DNA from: Mangifera indica
Lineage: Eukaryota > Streptophyta > Magnoliopsida > Sapindales > Anacardiaceae
Length of the DNA: 64,000 bases
NCBI RefSeq assembly: GCF_011075055.1
Contig: NC_058145.1
Location: 13,699,894 to 13,763,893 of the forward strand
Reading direction: 5' to 3'
A model generated the notes under the pieces. That model did not search any database. It saw nothing but the letters and a program-made list of their open reading frames with translations, and was not told where the DNA came from. The translations under genes were made by a program, and so were the position numbers. Shown here piece after piece: positions 63,140-64,000 of the stretch (the stretch's first letter is position 1; each line of letters begins with the position of its first letter).

Positions 63140-64000
63140 TTACCTCGGCTGAGGCCGGGCAGGAAATGAGTGAGCTTGGCGGAGTTGTTTGCGTTGAGGT
63201 GGGGGAGTCCTCAAGATCATGGTTTGAGACTTTGTTACCATGTCAACCATTGATGGGGTTTGGTAAGCTTGCACAAGGCTTGTACTATCAGTGGAATCAC
63301 CACGTGCAGTTGCTCTTTGCCATGAGTGTGAGCTCAGACCAGATAAAACATAAGCCCTTCCAGATGACTCATATATGCGGCGATTTGCCATCCTTTCTTG
63401 CATCTCTTTTAACTCAGCACATAATGCAACGCATAACCTGTCACGAGCCCGAGCGGAGATGGTTTCAGACAGTGCTCTACGGCAACTCTCCAATATAGAG
63501 ACTGCATTTGCTAGATCACCGTGTTCAGCAACAGCTCTAGCCTCAGCCATTGCCTCTGCTGCACGAAGCCGATTTCTTTGCCTGTCTACTTCCATAGACA
63601 CTACTAGTTGCCCAGTTATTGCTGGCCTTTGGATCTTTACATCAGTAGCTTCATCTGAAATCACCGTTTCTTTTGTCATGGGATCTCTAAAAGCACATTT
63701 AACCTTAAGCAATGACATATCTTCTTTAGTACCACTAGGTGGAATGTCAATTGTAACCAGAAAATCCCTTTCTTCTTCAGCATACAAGTCTCCAACATCA
63801 ATAGCACCTGTTTTTCCATCAGGCATCAAGCTGCTGTGGTAACTTCCTGCTTTTATTGAACTGATTTGCAAACTTGGATGAACACACTCAACTTTAAGCT
63901 TCACCTCCTGCACAACCACACTCAATAAACCGCCAATACATTGTGCAAATGCATCCTGAATCACACCCTCAGCTTCTATGAAAGAAAATGTGCCCCCAGA
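63140..64000 (-). CDS. WAV3-family RING/vWA E3 ubiquitin ligase, C-terminal part
   Basis: The frame is open from the right window edge (64000) to TAA at 63140-63142, 286 residues of one exon. It begins inside the end of the von Willebrand A domain (SGGTFSFIEAEGVIQDAFAQ, then GGLLSVVVQEVKL). It goes on through the conserved region with GAIDVGDLYAEEERDFLV and a helical segment (AEAMAEARAVAEHGDLANA). The tail is YQTPSMVDMVTKSQTMILR and a final HSFPARPQPR. These match the WAV3/WAVH/EDA40 group, whose N-terminal RING domain (outside the window) transfers ubiquitin and which act in root gravitropism and root waving. Which member it is cannot be told. Confidence 0.88.
   Translation of the reverse strand, partial: SGGTFSFIEAEGVIQDAFAQCIGGLLSVVVQEVKLKVECVHPSLQISSIKAGSYHSSLMPDGKTGAIDVGDLYAEEERDFLVTIDIPPSGTKEDMSLLKVKCAFRDPMTKETVISDEATDVKIQRPAITGQLVVSMEVDRQRNRLRAAEAMAEARAVAEHGDLANAVSILESCRRALSETISARARDRLCVALCAELKEMQERMANRRIYESSGRAYVLSGLSSHSWQRATARGDSTDSTSLVQAYQTPSMVDMVTKSQTMILRTPPPQRKQLRQAHSFPARPQPR

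Noticed and set aside
1..64000. CRISPR arrays, bacterial operons, rRNA or tRNA genes
   Set aside because: No spaced direct repeats, no Shine-Dalgarno/operon layout and no convincing tRNA cloverleaf or rRNA sequence; the window is plant nuclear DNA.

Overview
This window is nuclear DNA of a dicot plant. It is AT-rich, with long intergenic spacers, short-exon genes with GT-AG introns, plant-only gene families and many small non-autonomous transposons. I recognise a PIP2 aquaporin, a UDP-xylose transporter, a LOG cytokinin-activating enzyme, two tandem CNGC15-type channels, a broken MTR3 exosome gene, the receptor-like kinase NCRK and the 3' end of a WAV3-family E3 ligase. From memory, the Arabidopsis genes for NCRK (At2g28250), CNGC15 (At2g28260), LOG1 (At2g28305) and UXT1 (At2g28315) also lie close together on chromosome 2. 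The 16.5-58 kb part therefore looks like a conserved microsyntenic block. I cannot name the species.

Layout. 0-0.2 kb: last exon of an unrecognised membrane protein. 0.2-6.7 kb: transposon-rich spacer with two Mutator-like foldback elements and a tandem duplication. 6.8-8.8 kb: PIP2 aquaporin (+). 11.7-12.0 kb: small secreted or anchored protein (+). 12.8-14.8 kb: an orphan coding-like exon and an 85-aa membrane protein gene (-) with a GC-AG intron. 16.6-18.3 kb: UXT1-like transporter (-). 20.4-23.8 kb: LOG gene (-) with a foldback element in an intron. 24-34 kb: gene-poor spacer with a segmental duplication, another foldback element and a weak two-exon gene candidate. 34.3-42.5 kb: two head-to-tail CNGC15-like genes (-), the second with a hAT-type MITE in an extra intron. 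43.9-49.6 kb: MTR3 pseudogene (-) carrying four lesions, one of them a young 1.69-kb LTR retrotransposon. 51.6-51.9 kb: a 51-aa CYSTM-like gene (-). 52.5-60.6 kb: NCRK (-) with spliced 5' leader. 61.4-62.3 kb: a further foldback element. 63.1-64.0 kb: WAV3-type ligase, C-terminal part (-).

The genes are not an operon or a cluster for one pathway. They cover water transport, Golgi nucleotide-sugar supply, cytokinin activation, calcium signalling, RNA decay, receptor kinase signalling and ubiquitination. I saw no wholly new system. The most notable points are the decayed MTR3 copy with its recent insertion, the divergent CNGC15 tandem pair, the foldback family with 9-bp target duplications, and two tiny genes that only appear after splicing by eye. 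Exon limits were inferred from splice signals, reading phase and remembered family sequences; no alignment or search was run.
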